Origin: an uncultured Verrucomicrobia subdivision 3 bacterium
GTDB lineage: Bacteria > Verrucomicrobiota > Verrucomicrobiia > Limisphaerales > UBA11358
Length of the DNA stretch: 64,000 bases
NCBI GenBank assembly: GCA_903872345.1
Contig: CAIQKM010000166.1
Coordinates: forward strand, 1 to 64,000
Reading direction: 5' to 3'
The position numbers were made by a program, and so were the translations under genes. A model generated the notes under the pieces. The model did not search any database and was not told where the DNA came from. It saw only the letters and a program-made list of their open reading frames with translations. Positions 1 through 8,424 of the stretch are shown piece after piece (within the stretch, counting starts at the first letter, position 1; each line of letters begins with the position of its first letter).

Positions 1-401
1 CGGAAAAAACCGATCTGCTGGCTCCAATGCGACCCGAACAGATGCCTTTAGACCTTTTTTGAATCTTGAGGCCGTTTTGAAAAATCTTCAAAAAACGCCC
101 GTTTTTCGCACTTTGACGTTTTGAATTTCGTAACACCCTCCATTGGGGTGCCACAAGAACTTTTTTGCCTGACCACCAGTTGCTCGTGTTCACGGTTCTA
201 CCCGGGCGGCAAGATGCCGCCCTCTACGGCAGGCAAGGATGCCCGCCGCTACGTTTCCGGGGCGGTGCCAGGATATGTCTTGGCAACCCGGTTGGGCTAA
301 ATACCTCTGGACGCGTCAGAAAATATGGATTAAACAAAATCGGTGAAAGCTGACAAACCACAATTCAGTGGCTTAGTCTTGCGTCAGCTGTTGGCACATA
401 T
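1..401. other. Intergenic stretch at left edge with short tandem repeat
   Basis: No convincing gene is visible. Bases 205-228 and 228-253 form an imperfect tandem pair built on GGCAAGATGCC / GGCAAGGATGCC, each ending CTACG, inside a GC-rich island. The flanks are clearly AT-richer. The open frame 165-353 runs straight through this pair and looks accidental. Confidence 0.5.
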
Positions 402-695
402 ATGACATTTCAAGACCCAGTACTTCGGCAGCATTACGATCACGCCTTAGTGCTGATGTCTGGTTTGCCGATTGAGTTGCGCCCCATTTGCGCTTTGATG
501 GATGCTTACCAGATTTATCGGCAGACCGATGGCGAGGAGACACCAAGAGTTCGGGAGATAATCTATCATCTGACGGATCCTGATTTGCGTCCAGCGGTGC
601 GACAGTGGTTTCGGATTATGTGCGTCAACGAGATGAATCCAACTGCGATGAAGTTTCGCAAACAGATGAGTGAGATTATTGGACAAAGTTTATAA
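402..695 (+). CDS. Hypothetical protein, 97 aa
   Basis: I do not recognise this protein. It is soluble and mostly helical in appearance, with no signal peptide, membrane segment or cysteine cluster. A stretch rich in D, R and E (TPRVREIIYHLTD, about residues 48-60) precedes a basic C-terminus. The ATG has no evident Shine-Dalgarno sequence. The base composition is more AT-rich than in the genes to the right, which suggests a recent arrival or weak selection. It ends two bases before the next small reading frame, so the two could be co-translated. Confidence 0.45.
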   Translation: MTFQDPVLRQHYDHALVLMSGLPIELRPICALMDAYQIYRQTDGEETPRVREIIYHLTDPDLRPAVRQWFRIMCVNEMNPTAMKFRKQMSEIIGQSL

Positions 696-697
696 TT

Positions 698-865
698 ATG
701 AACAATTCTCAGCTTCCCACCAAATTGCCGAAGACAATCGCCGGCTTTTCGAACCGTAGCCGTGAGGCGAAAACTGATGATGCAGCTCAAGCCACGAGAC
801 GGCATTGGGCTTACGTTGGGTACGCGCTCATTTTAGATGCCACCGATAATCCACTTGCAGTTTGA
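698..865 (+). CDS. Small hypothetical protein, 55 aa
   Basis: This short frame begins ATG AAC AAT two bases after the preceding stop and ends at TGA 863-865. It has a basic N-terminal half and a WAYVGYALIL segment near residues 37-46. The last codons lie inside the dispersed repeat that starts CACTTGCAGTTTGAAAC (852-868), so the natural 3' end may have been replaced by the repeat. It may be a truncated gene or not a gene at all. The close spacing to the 97-residue frame is its main support. Confidence 0.3.
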   Translation: MNNSQLPTKLPKTIAGFSNRSREAKTDDAAQATRRHWAYVGYALILDATDNPLAV

Positions 866-920
866 AACCGCACAAAAGCCGGCCTGCCTCAGCTCCGGAG
901 GAGCGTAATATTTGTAGAAA
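861..920. repeat. 60-bp dispersed repeat, copy 1 (GCTCCGGAGGAGC core)
   Basis: The 60 bases match 60281-60340 position for position, about 51 of 60 identical by eye. Both start TTTGAAACCG, carry the palindromic core AGCTCCGGAGGAGC and end AATATTTGTAGA. A related palindrome, GCTCCAGCGGAGC, follows at about 940-952. The bases CACTTGCAG just upstream (852-860) are shared with 60102-60110. Confidence 0.8.
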
Positions 921-1020
921 TATGTCCTCGAAATTCCCAGCTCCAGCGGAGCGGCATATGCAATTTCGAATTGAAAACAGGGCCGCCAGCTATTCACCTC
1001 ATCCGCCTCCTGCCGGTCAG

Positions 1021-1060
1021 AAAACAAAACAAGCCGGAGAATCGAAATTCTCCGGCTTGT
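1021..1060 (-). terminator. Rho-independent terminator of nrdJ
   Basis: A perfect 14-bp stem (1029-1042 with 1047-1060, 4-base loop) lies 17 bases past the nrdJ stop codon. Read on the minus strand it is followed by TTTGTTTT (1028-1021). This is a strong intrinsic terminator facing the right way. Confidence 0.85.
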
Positions 1061-1076
1061 TCGGTAATCAGACAGC

Positions 1077-4000
1077 TTACGAGCAACCGAGGCTTTCGCC
1101 GCAGTTCAGGCACTTGTAGCAGGCGCCGTTGCGGACGACCACGTTGCCGCAGTTCGGGCAGGTCGGGGCGTCCTGCTGGTTGGTAATCATCGAGGTTAGT
1201 GTCAGATGCTGACGGACGGTTTTCGCGTCCTTCACGTTCTTGGCTTCGATGATGTCGGTGTCGTCGGCCACCGGCAGGAGTTCAGGCACCGGGCGATTTA
1301 TTTTTTTTTTCATCTCCTCGAGGAGGCCGGGCATGGCCAGCTCGGGCTGGTTGCGGGCGGCGGTCATCGTTTCGCGATAGCCGGGCATGAACTGGAACGC
1401 CAGCCAGCGGAACACGTAGTCCGTGATGGACGAGGCGTTGCGGATTTCCGGGTTCTTGGTGAAACCGCTCGGTTCAAAGCGCTGGTGCGCGAATTTCCGG
1501 ACGAGGGCTTCCAGCGGCACGCCGTACTGCCAGGCCAGGCTGGTGAGGGTGCCGATGCTGTCCATGAGGCCGCCGATGGTGGATCCTTCCTTGGACATGG
1601 TGATGAACAGTTCGCCCGGCCGGCCGTCCTCGAAGAGGCCGACGGTGAGGTAACCTTCGTGCCCGGCGATGTCAAACTTGTGGGTGACGGCCGAGCGCGT
1701 TTCCGGCAGGCGGCGGCGCAACGGTTTGCCGGCTTCGTCGCGCAGGTTGGCGACTTCGGCTTCCAGCTCCTTGATGCGCGTTTCGAGCGCGGGCGCGGCG
1801 GCGGCGGCGGATTTGTCGCCACCTTCGTTGGTCTTCTTGGTGTTCAACGGCTGCGAACGCTTGGAGCCGTCGCGATAGATGGCCACGCACTTCAGCCCCA
1901 TCTTCCAGGCTTGCACGTAGGTGTCGCGGATTTCGGCGACAGTGCTTTCGTTCGGCATGTTGACGGTCTTGGAGATGGCGCCGCTGATGAACGGCTGGGC
2001 CGCGCCCATCATCTTCAAATGGGCCAGGTAACCGATGCTGCGCTTGCCCTGGGCGGGCTTGAAGGCGCAGTCGAACACCGGCAAGTGTTCGGGCTTGAGA
2101 CCGCTCTTCACGGCGGTGCCCTTGTCGTCCACATCTTCGATGGTGTCGTACTTCTCGATATGGGCGATGATGCGCGTCACTTCGGTCTCGGCATAGCCGA
2201 GGCGGCGCAAAGCGTCCGGCACGCCGCGGTTCACGATCTTCAACATGCCGCCGCCGGCGAGCAGTTTATACTTCACCAGGGCGATGTCGGGTTCGATGCC
2301 GGTGGTGTCGCAATCCATGAGGAAGGCGATAGTGCCGGTGGGGGCGAGCACAGTGACCTGTGCATTGCGGTAACCCACTTCGCGACCGCGCGCCAGGGCG
2401 CGATCCCAGCACTTGCGGGCCTCGTCCTTGAGAAAACCGAATTCGGCGCTCGGGTGGATTTCTTCCACCGCTTCGCGATGGGACTTGATGACGCCGAGCA
2501 TGGATTCGACGTTGTCCTTGGCGACGGTTTTGGTGACGCCGGAGCAACGGGCATCGTGATAGCCGGCGAAAGCGCCGACACAGGCGGCAATTTCGGCGCT
2601 CTGCTCGTAGGAGTGGCCGGTCATGACGGCGGTGATGGCGCCCGCGAGCGCGCGGCCTTCATCGGAGTCATAGGGCAGACCGTAGCTCATGCAGAGGGAG
2701 CCGAGATTGGCGAAACCGAGGCCCAAGGTGCGGAAGATATGGGAGTTTTCCGCGATTTCCTTGGTGGGATAGCTGGCGTTGTCCACCACGATTTCCTGCG
2801 CGGTGATGAACAGACGAACGGCGGCCTTGAAGCGTTCGACGTCGAACTTGCCGTCGTCGGACTTGAACTTCATCAGGTTCAGCGAGGCCAGGTTGCAGGC
2901 GGTGTTGTTGATGAACACGTATTCGCTGCACGGATTGGTGGAGTGAATCGGTTCGGTGCCTTTGCAGGTGTGCCATTTCTGGATGGCGCCGTCGTACTGG
3001 ATGCCGGGGTCGCCGCAAATATGGGTGCCTTGGGCGATTTTATCGAGCAATACGCCGGCATTCTTCTTTTCCAGCGGCTTATTACCACAAACGCTGCGCG
3101 TCCACCACTCCTGGCCGTTGAGGGCGGCGGACATGAATTCATCGCTGACGCGCACGGACAGGTTTTCGTTCTGGTACATCACGCTGCCGTAGGCATCGCC
3201 GTTATACGAACCGTCATAACCCTGCTCAATCAGCGCCCAAGCCTTCTTTTCTTCCTTCTGCTTGGCGTCAATGAATTCTTCGATGTCACCGTGCCAGTCG
3301 CGCAGGGTGTTCATCTTGGCGGCGCGACGGGTCTTGCCGCCGGATTTCACCACGTTGGCGACCTGGTCATAAACCTTGAGGAAGCTGAGGGGACCGCTGG
3401 GACGACCGCCGCCGCTGAGTTTTTCGCGGCTGGAACGGATCGGCGAAAGATCGGTGCCGGTGCCGGAACCGTACTTGAACAGCATGGCTTCGCTGTAGGC
3501 GAGGTGCATGATGTCTTCCATGTTGTCCTGCACGGACTGGATGAAGCAGGCGCTGCCCTGCGGATATTCATACTGGGTGGCGGCGCGCTCGGCCTGCTTG
3601 GTCTGGCGGTTGAAGAACCAGTTGCCCTTGCCGGAATTCTTGCCGACCTTGTATTCGTGGAACAGGCCCACATTAAACCACACCGGCGAATTGAAGGCGC
3701 CGTACTGGTTCACGCACAGCCAGGTGAGTTCCTCGTAAAAAATCTCGCCATCGGCCTTGGAGAAGTAGCCATCCGCCACGCCCCAGTTGGCGATCGTGCG
3801 GGTGATGCGGTGAATGAGCTGGCGCACCGAGGTTTCGCGCTCGGCGGTGTGCTGTTCGCCGTAAAAATACTTCGACACGACGACTTTCGTGGCGAGTTGC
3901 GACCAGGACTTCGGCACTTCGACGTTCTCCTGCTTGAAGATGACCTTGCCGCTGTCGTCCGTGATTTCGGCGGTGCGCTTCTCCCATTCGATCTGGTCGA

Positions 4001-4160
4001 ACGGCTTCACTTTGGCATCGCTGAACAAACGGGGAATGGCGAGCGATTTGCGCGCATTGGTTTTGGTCTTTTTCATCGGGCGGACGGCGGACACTTTGGC
4101 GGTGCGGCGAACGGCACTTTTCGGGGCCGGCGCCGAGACATCTTCACGTGCATCAATCAT
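1077..4160 (-). CDS. nrdJ: Adenosylcobalamin-dependent ribonucleotide reductase (class II)
   Basis: It reduces ribonucleotides to deoxyribonucleotides using vitamin B12 for radical formation, independent of oxygen. The NPCSE motif near residues 409-413 carries the expected Asn, Cys and Glu of the active site. Typical NrdJ blocks follow, including APTGTIAFLMD near residue 600. The C-terminus is a CPNCG...CYKCLNCG zinc-ribbon-like tail ending in cysteine, as in long class II enzymes. I chose the ATG at 4160 (1027 aa) because GGAG lies six bases upstream; an in-frame TTG at 4172 would add four residues and lacks a ribosome site. The first 45 residues are a basic, Ala/Lys-rich extension. No intein is seen. 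It stands alone, with its own terminator and control sites. Confidence 0.96.
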   Translation of the reverse strand: MIDAREDVSAPAPKSAVRRTAKVSAVRPMKKTKTNARKSLAIPRLFSDAKVKPFDQIEWEKRTAEITDDSGKVIFKQENVEVPKSWSQLATKVVVSKYFYGEQHTAERETSVRQLIHRITRTIANWGVADGYFSKADGEIFYEELTWLCVNQYGAFNSPVWFNVGLFHEYKVGKNSGKGNWFFNRQTKQAERAATQYEYPQGSACFIQSVQDNMEDIMHLAYSEAMLFKYGSGTGTDLSPIRSSREKLSGGGRPSGPLSFLKVYDQVANVVKSGGKTRRAAKMNTLRDWHGDIEEFIDAKQKEEKKAWALIEQGYDGSYNGDAYGSVMYQNENLSVRVSDEFMSAALNGQEWWTRSVCGNKPLEKKNAGVLLDKIAQGTHICGDPGIQYDGAIQKWHTCKGTEPIHSTNPCSEYVFINNTACNLASLNLMKFKSDDGKFDVERFKAAVRLFITAQEIVVDNASYPTKEIAENSHIFRTLGLGFANLGSLCMSYGLPYDSDEGRALAGAITAVMTGHSYEQSAEIAACVGAFAGYHDARCSGVTKTVAKDNVESMLGVIKSHREAVEEIHPSAEFGFLKDEARKCWDRALARGREVGYRNAQVTVLAPTGTIAFLMDCDTTGIEPDIALVKYKLLAGGGMLKIVNRGVPDALRRLGYAETEVTRIIAHIEKYDTIEDVDDKGTAVKSGLKPEHLPVFDCAFKPAQGKRSIGYLAHLKMMGAAQPFISGAISKTVNMPNESTVAEIRDTYVQAWKMGLKCVAIYRDGSKRSQPLNTKKTNEGGDKSAAAAAPALETRIKELEAEVANLRDEAGKPLRRRLPETRSAVTHKFDIAGHEGYLTVGLFEDGRPGELFITMSKEGSTIGGLMDSIGTLTSLAWQYGVPLEALVRKFAHQRFEPSGFTKNPEIRNASSITDYVFRWLAFQFMPGYRETMTAARNQPELAMPGLLEEMKKKINRPVPELLPVADDTDIIEAKNVKDAKTVRQHLTLTSMITNQQDAPTCPNCGNVVVRNGACYKCLNCGESLGCS

Positions 4161-4281
4161 ATGGGACTCCAATTTTTCGACGGTTTACCTAAAGCAGCGC
4201 AGGGAGAAAACACATCCGAGACGTTTTAGGCGGTAAATTGTTAATTTTTCCAGAAAGTCAGACTCTCTGGCCAACTTTACT

Positions 4282-4329
4282 ACCCCATTAGTGGGGGAAC
4301 GGGAGCCATACTGACACCATATGTTGTGG
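4282..4329 (-). promoter_or_regulatory. NrdR-like box pair upstream of nrdJ
   Basis: ACACCATATGTTGTGG at 4314-4329 matches the known NrdR consensus (ACACWATATATWGTGT) at 13 of 16 positions by eye. A much weaker dyad, CCCCATTAGTGGGG, sits at 4283-4296, about 32 bases away, the spacing usual for paired NrdR boxes. NrdR represses ribonucleotide reductase genes when dATP/ATP is high. The strong box is well supported; the second is tentative. Confidence 0.6.
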
Positions 4330-4440
4330 ATTTCAAGGAATTTTTGAAATTTTTTGAAGTGTTAATTTTCCCCAATAAAATCGCGGGGTTTAAGCGTTTT
4401 TCGGGACGAAAATCGGGAGAAAAAAAGAAAAAAATGCAAA

Positions 4441-4462
4441 GTTATTCACACCTGTGAATAAC
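4441..4462. promoter_or_regulatory. Palindromic pair of DnaA boxes
   Basis: GTTATTCACACCTGTGAATAAC is a perfect 10-bp inverted repeat with a 2-base centre. Each arm contains TTATTCACA, which fits the DnaA consensus TTATNCACA. It lies about 280 bases upstream of the nrdJ start. DnaA control of ribonucleotide reductase genes is known in other bacteria. On the minus strand the palindrome is followed by a T-rich run, so it could also be a weak terminator for der, although the stem is AT-rich. Confidence 0.5.
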
Positions 4463-4515
4463 TTTTAACAACAAAGTTGCAATTACGGTTTACCAACTGG
4501 AACCGCCCCGGGAAA

Positions 4516-6168
4516 TTACTTCTTTTTACCGGACTGGCGGCGCGAAAAACCACCCACGCGCGTACGGCGTTTGGCCTGCTCGCCACCGGGGCGGAATTTG
4601 GTGTGCAACGGCTTTACTTTCCGCACGGGGGCAATGGTTTTATTGCGGGTCTTGGGGACGAGCACAATCGGGCAGCCTTCGTAGCCGAAAGCCGTGCGCA
4701 TCTCGCCGCAGAGATATTTCTTGTATTGATCGGAGAGCAGATCGTCCCGATTCACAAACAGCAGGAACGTGGGCGGCGCGAGGCGCACCTGCGTGGCATA
4801 GAAAAATTTCAGGCGGTAGCCGGCGGAGCTCACGGGCTGGCGATGCTCCACGGCGTCATGCAGCGTGCGATTCAGGATGGCCGTGGGAATCTTCTGCTGC
4901 AACTGGGCGGCCACATAGCGGACGGCTTCAAGCAGGCGATCCAGGTGGAAGCCATTTTTGGCCGAGGTGAAAATAACGGGCGCGTAATCGAGGAAAAACA
5001 GCTTATCCTGCACCCAGGTGCCGAATTCGCCGAGCGTGGTCAGATCCCGCTGCTGGCCTTCGGTGCGCTTCTTGATTTCGCGCTTTTCAATTTCCTCTTC
5101 GCGCGCCTTCTTCACTTCATCGGCGAACAAATCCCATTTGTTAATGACCACAATGCAGGCGCGGCGCTCCTCGACGATGACGTCGGCAATCTTCTTGTCC
5201 TGCTCGGTAATGCCCATTTCGGCGTCAATCACGAGCACCGTGATGTCGCTGCGCGCAATGGAATCCTGCGCGCGCTGCACGCTGAAAAACTCCACGGTGT
5301 CGTCCACGCGCCGGGTTTTGCGCATGCCGGCGGTGTCAATGAGGATGTATTTCTGGCGGACGCCATCGGTTTCCACCTCAAACGGCACGTCAATGGAATC
5401 GCGGGTGGTGCCGGCAATGGGCGAGACAATCACGCGCTCCGAATTGGTGAGCACGTTAATAATGGAGGATTTGCCCACGTTCGGCCGGCCGACGATGGCG
5501 ATCTTCAGCGGACCGGTGGGTCCACGCAGGGGCTTGCGCGCGGGCGGCGCGTCACTGGTTTCATCCGTGGCGGCGGCTTCGGCTTCAGCCTCCGCTTCGG
5601 CGGCGGCCGCATCGGCGTTTTCGGCTTCACTGCCAGGCTCAGGTTCGGGCGCGGGCGCGGGGGCTGGCAGGTAGGACGTGGCCGCATCCATGAGGGCTTC
5701 GATGCCGATGCTGTGAATGGCGCTGACCGGAAAAATCTTGCTGAAACCGAAGGCGGCGAATTCATCGACATCCTTTTCGGCGTTGAGATTGTCCACTTTG
5801 TTGGCGGCGACGAGGATGGGCTTGCCGGATTCGCGCAGGCGGTTGGCCACTTCGCGGTCAAGGGGCTGAACGCCTTCCTGGGTGTTGACCACGAAGATGA
5901 TGGCGTCGGCGGCATCAATGGCCATCTGCACCTGGGCGACGGCGGCTTTGACGATGATGTCCGTGGATTTTTCGCGGCGCAGCAGGCCGATGCCGCCGGT
6001 ATCCACGAGGGTAAACGGCACGCCGCGCCATTCGACTTCGGCCATCACGCGGTCGCGGGTCACGCCGGGCATATCGTGAACAATGGCAATGCGCTTCCCC
6101 GCAATGCGGTTAAAGAGCGCGGATTTGCCGACATTCGGGCGGCCTACAATGGCGATGAGTCCTGACAT
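4516..6168 (-). CDS. der: Ribosome-assembly GTPase Der (EngA)
   Basis: Der is an essential GTPase of 50S subunit maturation with two tandem G domains. GRPNVGKS appears at residues 9-16 and again at 227-234; NKVD (123-126) and NKWD provide the guanine-specificity motifs, and DTGG / DTAG the G3 motifs. A KH-like basic C-terminal domain ends in a Lys/Arg-rich tail. The linker between the G domains is unusually long and low in complexity, about 45 residues of Ala, Glu and Pro (about 169-213), making the protein 550 aa against the usual 435-490. The start ATG is clear. It shares strand with nrdJ but is separated by 355 bases. Confidence 0.96.
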   Translation of the reverse strand: MSGLIAIVGRPNVGKSALFNRIAGKRIAIVHDMPGVTRDRVMAEVEWRGVPFTLVDTGGIGLLRREKSTDIIVKAAVAQVQMAIDAADAIIFVVNTQEGVQPLDREVANRLRESGKPILVAANKVDNLNAEKDVDEFAAFGFSKIFPVSAIHSIGIEALMDAATSYLPAPAPAPEPEPGSEAENADAAAAEAEAEAEAAATDETSDAPPARKPLRGPTGPLKIAIVGRPNVGKSSIINVLTNSERVIVSPIAGTTRDSIDVPFEVETDGVRQKYILIDTAGMRKTRRVDDTVEFFSVQRAQDSIARSDITVLVIDAEMGITEQDKKIADVIVEERRACIVVINKWDLFADEVKKAREEEIEKREIKKRTEGQQRDLTTLGEFGTWVQDKLFFLDYAPVIFTSAKNGFHLDRLLEAVRYVAAQLQQKIPTAILNRTLHDAVEHRQPVSSAGYRLKFFYATQVRLAPPTFLLFVNRDDLLSDQYKKYLCGEMRTAFGYEGCPIVLVPKTRNKTIAPVRKVKPLHTKFRPGGEQAKRRTRVGGFSRRQSGKKK

Positions 6169-6347
6169 GATGACATTTTGCCCTAAATTGGGCGCAGGTT
6201 AAAGCCAAAACGGGGGGCAGGAAGGGGGGAACATCCAACCCTCGGGAATAATGACCAATTATTCATTTGGGGTTCAGGCTGGATTCATATTCATTTGGTG
6301 AACTGGCACGGCTGGCACAACGCCGGCCTTGAAATTAAAAACCAATT

Positions 6348-6902
6348 ATGAAATCAAAACTGATGCTCGGGATGGCGGCGGCCATCGTTACCAACCTCAC
6401 CGTGGCGGCCATTGCGGGCGAGGACAAGGAAGTGAAAATCACGTTCGACCAAGTCCCTCCGGCGGTGCAGACGGCGGTGAAGGCGTATGCGACGGAAGCC
6501 GAAATCACCGGCATCGAAGACAGCGATGCGGACGGCACGAAGGTCATTGAATTTGACATCAAGAAGGCGGACAAATCCTTTGAGGTCGCCTTCCTGAAGG
6601 ACGGCAAGCTGTTCAGCACCGAGGAAGTGGTAGCCATGACCGACCTGCCCGACGCGGTGCAGCAGGCGATTGCGAAAAAGGGCAAGAAGGGTAAGATCGG
6701 CAAGCCGGAGAAGGTCACTCAGGGCGACAAAATCTCCTACGAAGTCGTGATTGAAAAGAAGGGCAAGAAGACGGAATACACCTTCTCACCCGACGGCAAG
6801 ATCACCGACAAGGAAGCCGTGGGCAATGAAGATGCCGCCAAGGAAAAGGACGAGGACGGCGACAAGAAGGAATCCGGCAAGAAGGGCGAAGACAAGGATT
6901 GA
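6348..6902 (+). CDS. Exported PepSY-like protein
   Basis: An N-terminal signal peptide (residues 1-22, ending AIAGED) directs export. The mature part has two repeats of the PepSY-like/DUF2874 type: VPPAVQTAVKAYA...EITGIE near residues 34-53 and LPDAVQQAIAKKG near 101-113, each followed by beta-strand-like segments. The last 35 residues are almost only K, D, E and G. PepSY-like periplasmic proteins are often encoded beside two-component systems, as here, with the response regulator 850 bases downstream. The function is not known; sensing or inhibition of a periplasmic partner is a guess from context. Confidence 0.7.
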   Translation: MKSKLMLGMAAAIVTNLTVAAIAGEDKEVKITFDQVPPAVQTAVKAYATEAEITGIEDSDADGTKVIEFDIKKADKSFEVAFLKDGKLFSTEEVVAMTDLPDAVQQAIAKKGKKGKIGKPEKVTQGDKISYEVVIEKKGKKTEYTFSPDGKITDKEAVGNEDAAKEKDEDGDKKESGKKGEDKD

Positions 6903-6983
6903 TCCGGAACAATTCAATTAAACCACGAATAAACACCAAATTAAACGAATCAGATCCACGAGAAGCAGGGTGTTTCAGCATTC

Positions 6984-7011
6984 GCTGGCGGCGGGTCGAA
7001 CCGCCGCCAGC
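6984..7011. repeat. GC-rich hairpin after PepSY-like gene
   Basis: GCTGGCGGCGG (6984-6994) pairs with CCGCCGCCAGC (7001-7011) around a 6-base loop. No T-run follows on the plus strand, so it is more likely a REP-like palindrome than an intrinsic terminator. Just upstream (6920-6936) is a copy of the dispersed CCACGAATAAACACC motif. Confidence 0.5.
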
Positions 7012-7071
7012 CAATCAAGGTCTTGTCCATTGCTGTTGACCATCCGGGGCAAACTAACATCATAATCTCAC

Positions 7072-7704
7072 ATGAAGCAGGCAAACCTCATTCTGATGGC
7101 CGCACTGGTTGCGCTGGGATGCGTCCTGGCGATGACGCTGGCGGGACGGCATGGGCACGGGCCGACAACGATTGCCACCATCGCGCCGGAGCGGCCAATT
7201 TCGGCTCCCCTGCCCCCTGCCCTGGCGGAACCGACCAGCAATCCGGAGACGGCGACGGTGACGCAGGAAACAATCGTTTCCAATGCGCCAGTGGCATCGG
7301 CGGCAAAACCGATGGCAACCAACCGGCACGGCCTTAAAAAGCTGACAGGCAAGAAACCAGCCAAGCCCAAGGACCCCATCCAGGATCCGGATGCGCGGGT
7401 GGCGCTAAGTCTGGTGGGAGTCGATCCGGACGCGGAGGATTATTGGATTTCGGCGATCAATGACCCCACCCTGCCCCCGCAGGAACGGAAAGACTTGATC
7501 GAAGATTTAAATGAAACCGGCTTGAATGATCCACATCAACCCGGGGCAGACGACCTGCCGATCATCGCGAGCCGGCTGCAATTGATTGAGGCGCTCGCGA
7601 GCAACCCCAACTTCGTCGCCGGTCTGGATCAGGTGAACAAAGATGCGTTTGCGGAGGCGCACAAGGATCTGGTCAACCTGCTGGCGGGCAAACCGGCGGA
7701 TTGA
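7072..7704 (+). CDS. Membrane-anchored hypothetical protein, 210 aa
   Basis: A single hydrophobic segment (about residues 4-24) without a clear cleavage site suggests an N-terminal anchor. A Pro/Ala/Thr-rich spacer follows (about 30-85) and then a basic patch (KKLTGKKPAKPKD). The C-terminal half is predicted helical and contains DYWISAINDPTLP and LIEDLNETG motifs. Verrucomicrobial genomes carry proteins with similar DYWISAINDPTLP-type segments, but no function is known to me. It sits 45 bases before the response regulator, so it may belong to that unit. Confidence 0.6.
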   Translation: MKQANLILMAALVALGCVLAMTLAGRHGHGPTTIATIAPERPISAPLPPALAEPTSNPETATVTQETIVSNAPVASAAKPMATNRHGLKKLTGKKPAKPKDPIQDPDARVALSLVGVDPDAEDYWISAINDPTLPPQERKDLIEDLNETGLNDPHQPGADDLPIIASRLQLIEALASNPNFVAGLDQVNKDAFAEAHKDLVNLLAGKPAD

Positions 7705-7749
7705 GGAATTAGCGTTATCGGTCCGGCGGATTCATGGTTTAATCAATTC

Positions 7750-8424
7750 ATGCGCGTACTCGTAGTGGAAGATCAGCAGAAGACGGCGTCCTTCATCAGG
7801 AAGGCGCTGGAAGGCGAGCGCTTTGCCGTGGATGTGTGCGAGAATGGCGAGGACGCCCTGGCGGCGGCGCTGCTGACGCCTTACGACGGCATTGTGCTGG
7901 ACATCATGCTGCCCGGGTGTGACGGCCTGAGCGTGCTGCGGCAATTGCGGGAAAAGGAAAATCGCACGCCGGTGCTGCTGCTTTCCGCGCGCGGGGCGGT
8001 GGATGAGCGGGTGGAGGGATTGAACGCAGGGGCGGATGATTATTTACCGAAACCGTTCGTGGTCGCGGAACTGGTGGCGCGCGTGCGGGCGCTGGGCCGG
8101 CGCGGCAGTGAGGCGAAATCCACGGTGCTGCGGGTGGCGGACCTGACGCTGGACACCATTCATCACCGGGCGCATCGCGGCGACAAGGTGTTTGATCTGA
8201 CGGCGCGCGAGTTCCGACTGCTGGAATTTCTGATGCGGTCAAATGGCCGGATTTGCGGGCGCATGAGCATCATTGAAAAAGTGTGGGACTACCATTTTGA
8301 TCCGGGCACGAATCTGGTGGATGTGTACATCATGCGCTTGCGCGAGAAAATTGATGAAGGCTTTGAAACCAAGCTGCTGCACACGGTGCGCGGCGTGGGT
8401 TATGTTTTGAAGGCGGAAGCATGA
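7750..8424 (+). CDS. OmpR-family response regulator
   Basis: The receiver domain (residues 1-115) has the acidic pocket ED at 8-9, the phospho-acceptor Asp51 in VLDIMLPG, and Lys in PKPF near 101. A winged-helix DNA-binding domain (about 125-222) of the OmpR/PhoB type follows, with the usual LTAREFRLLEFLM and TVRGVGYVL blocks. It resembles the CusR/QseB branch. Its stop overlaps the kinase start by four bases (ATGA), showing translational coupling. Confidence 0.95.
   Translation: MRVLVVEDQQKTASFIRKALEGERFAVDVCENGEDALAAALLTPYDGIVLDIMLPGCDGLSVLRQLREKENRTPVLLLSARGAVDERVEGLNAGADDYLPKPFVVAELVARVRALGRRGSEAKSTVLRVADLTLDTIHHRAHRGDKVFDLTAREFRLLEFLMRSNGRICGRMSIIEKVWDYHFDPGTNLVDVYIMRLREKIDEGFETKLLHTVRGVGYVLKAEA

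Larger units (their letters stand above)
4161..4515. other. nrdJ control region between der and nrdJ
   Basis: This 355-base AT-rich gap separates two genes that both read leftwards. It contains the NrdR-like sites (4282-4329) and the DnaA-box palindrome (4441-4462) described separately. I saw no cobalamin riboswitch: the B12-box type of conserved core is not apparent. No other gene is present. Confidence 0.6.

Noticed and set aside
165-353. 62-codon frame at the left edge
   Set aside because: It reads through the tandem GGCAAGATGCC repeat and has no protein-like features.
1206-4229. 1007-codon open frame on the plus strand
   Set aside because: It is fully antisense to nrdJ. The translation is a Gly/Ala/His-rich sequence typical of high-GC shadow frames and shows no domain.
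4161-4515. Cobalamin riboswitch upstream of nrdJ
   Set aside because: I looked for the conserved B12-box core and saw none; the features present fit protein-binding sites better.
4477-6165. 562-codon open frame on the plus strand
   Set aside because: Antisense shadow of der, with no recognisable domain.
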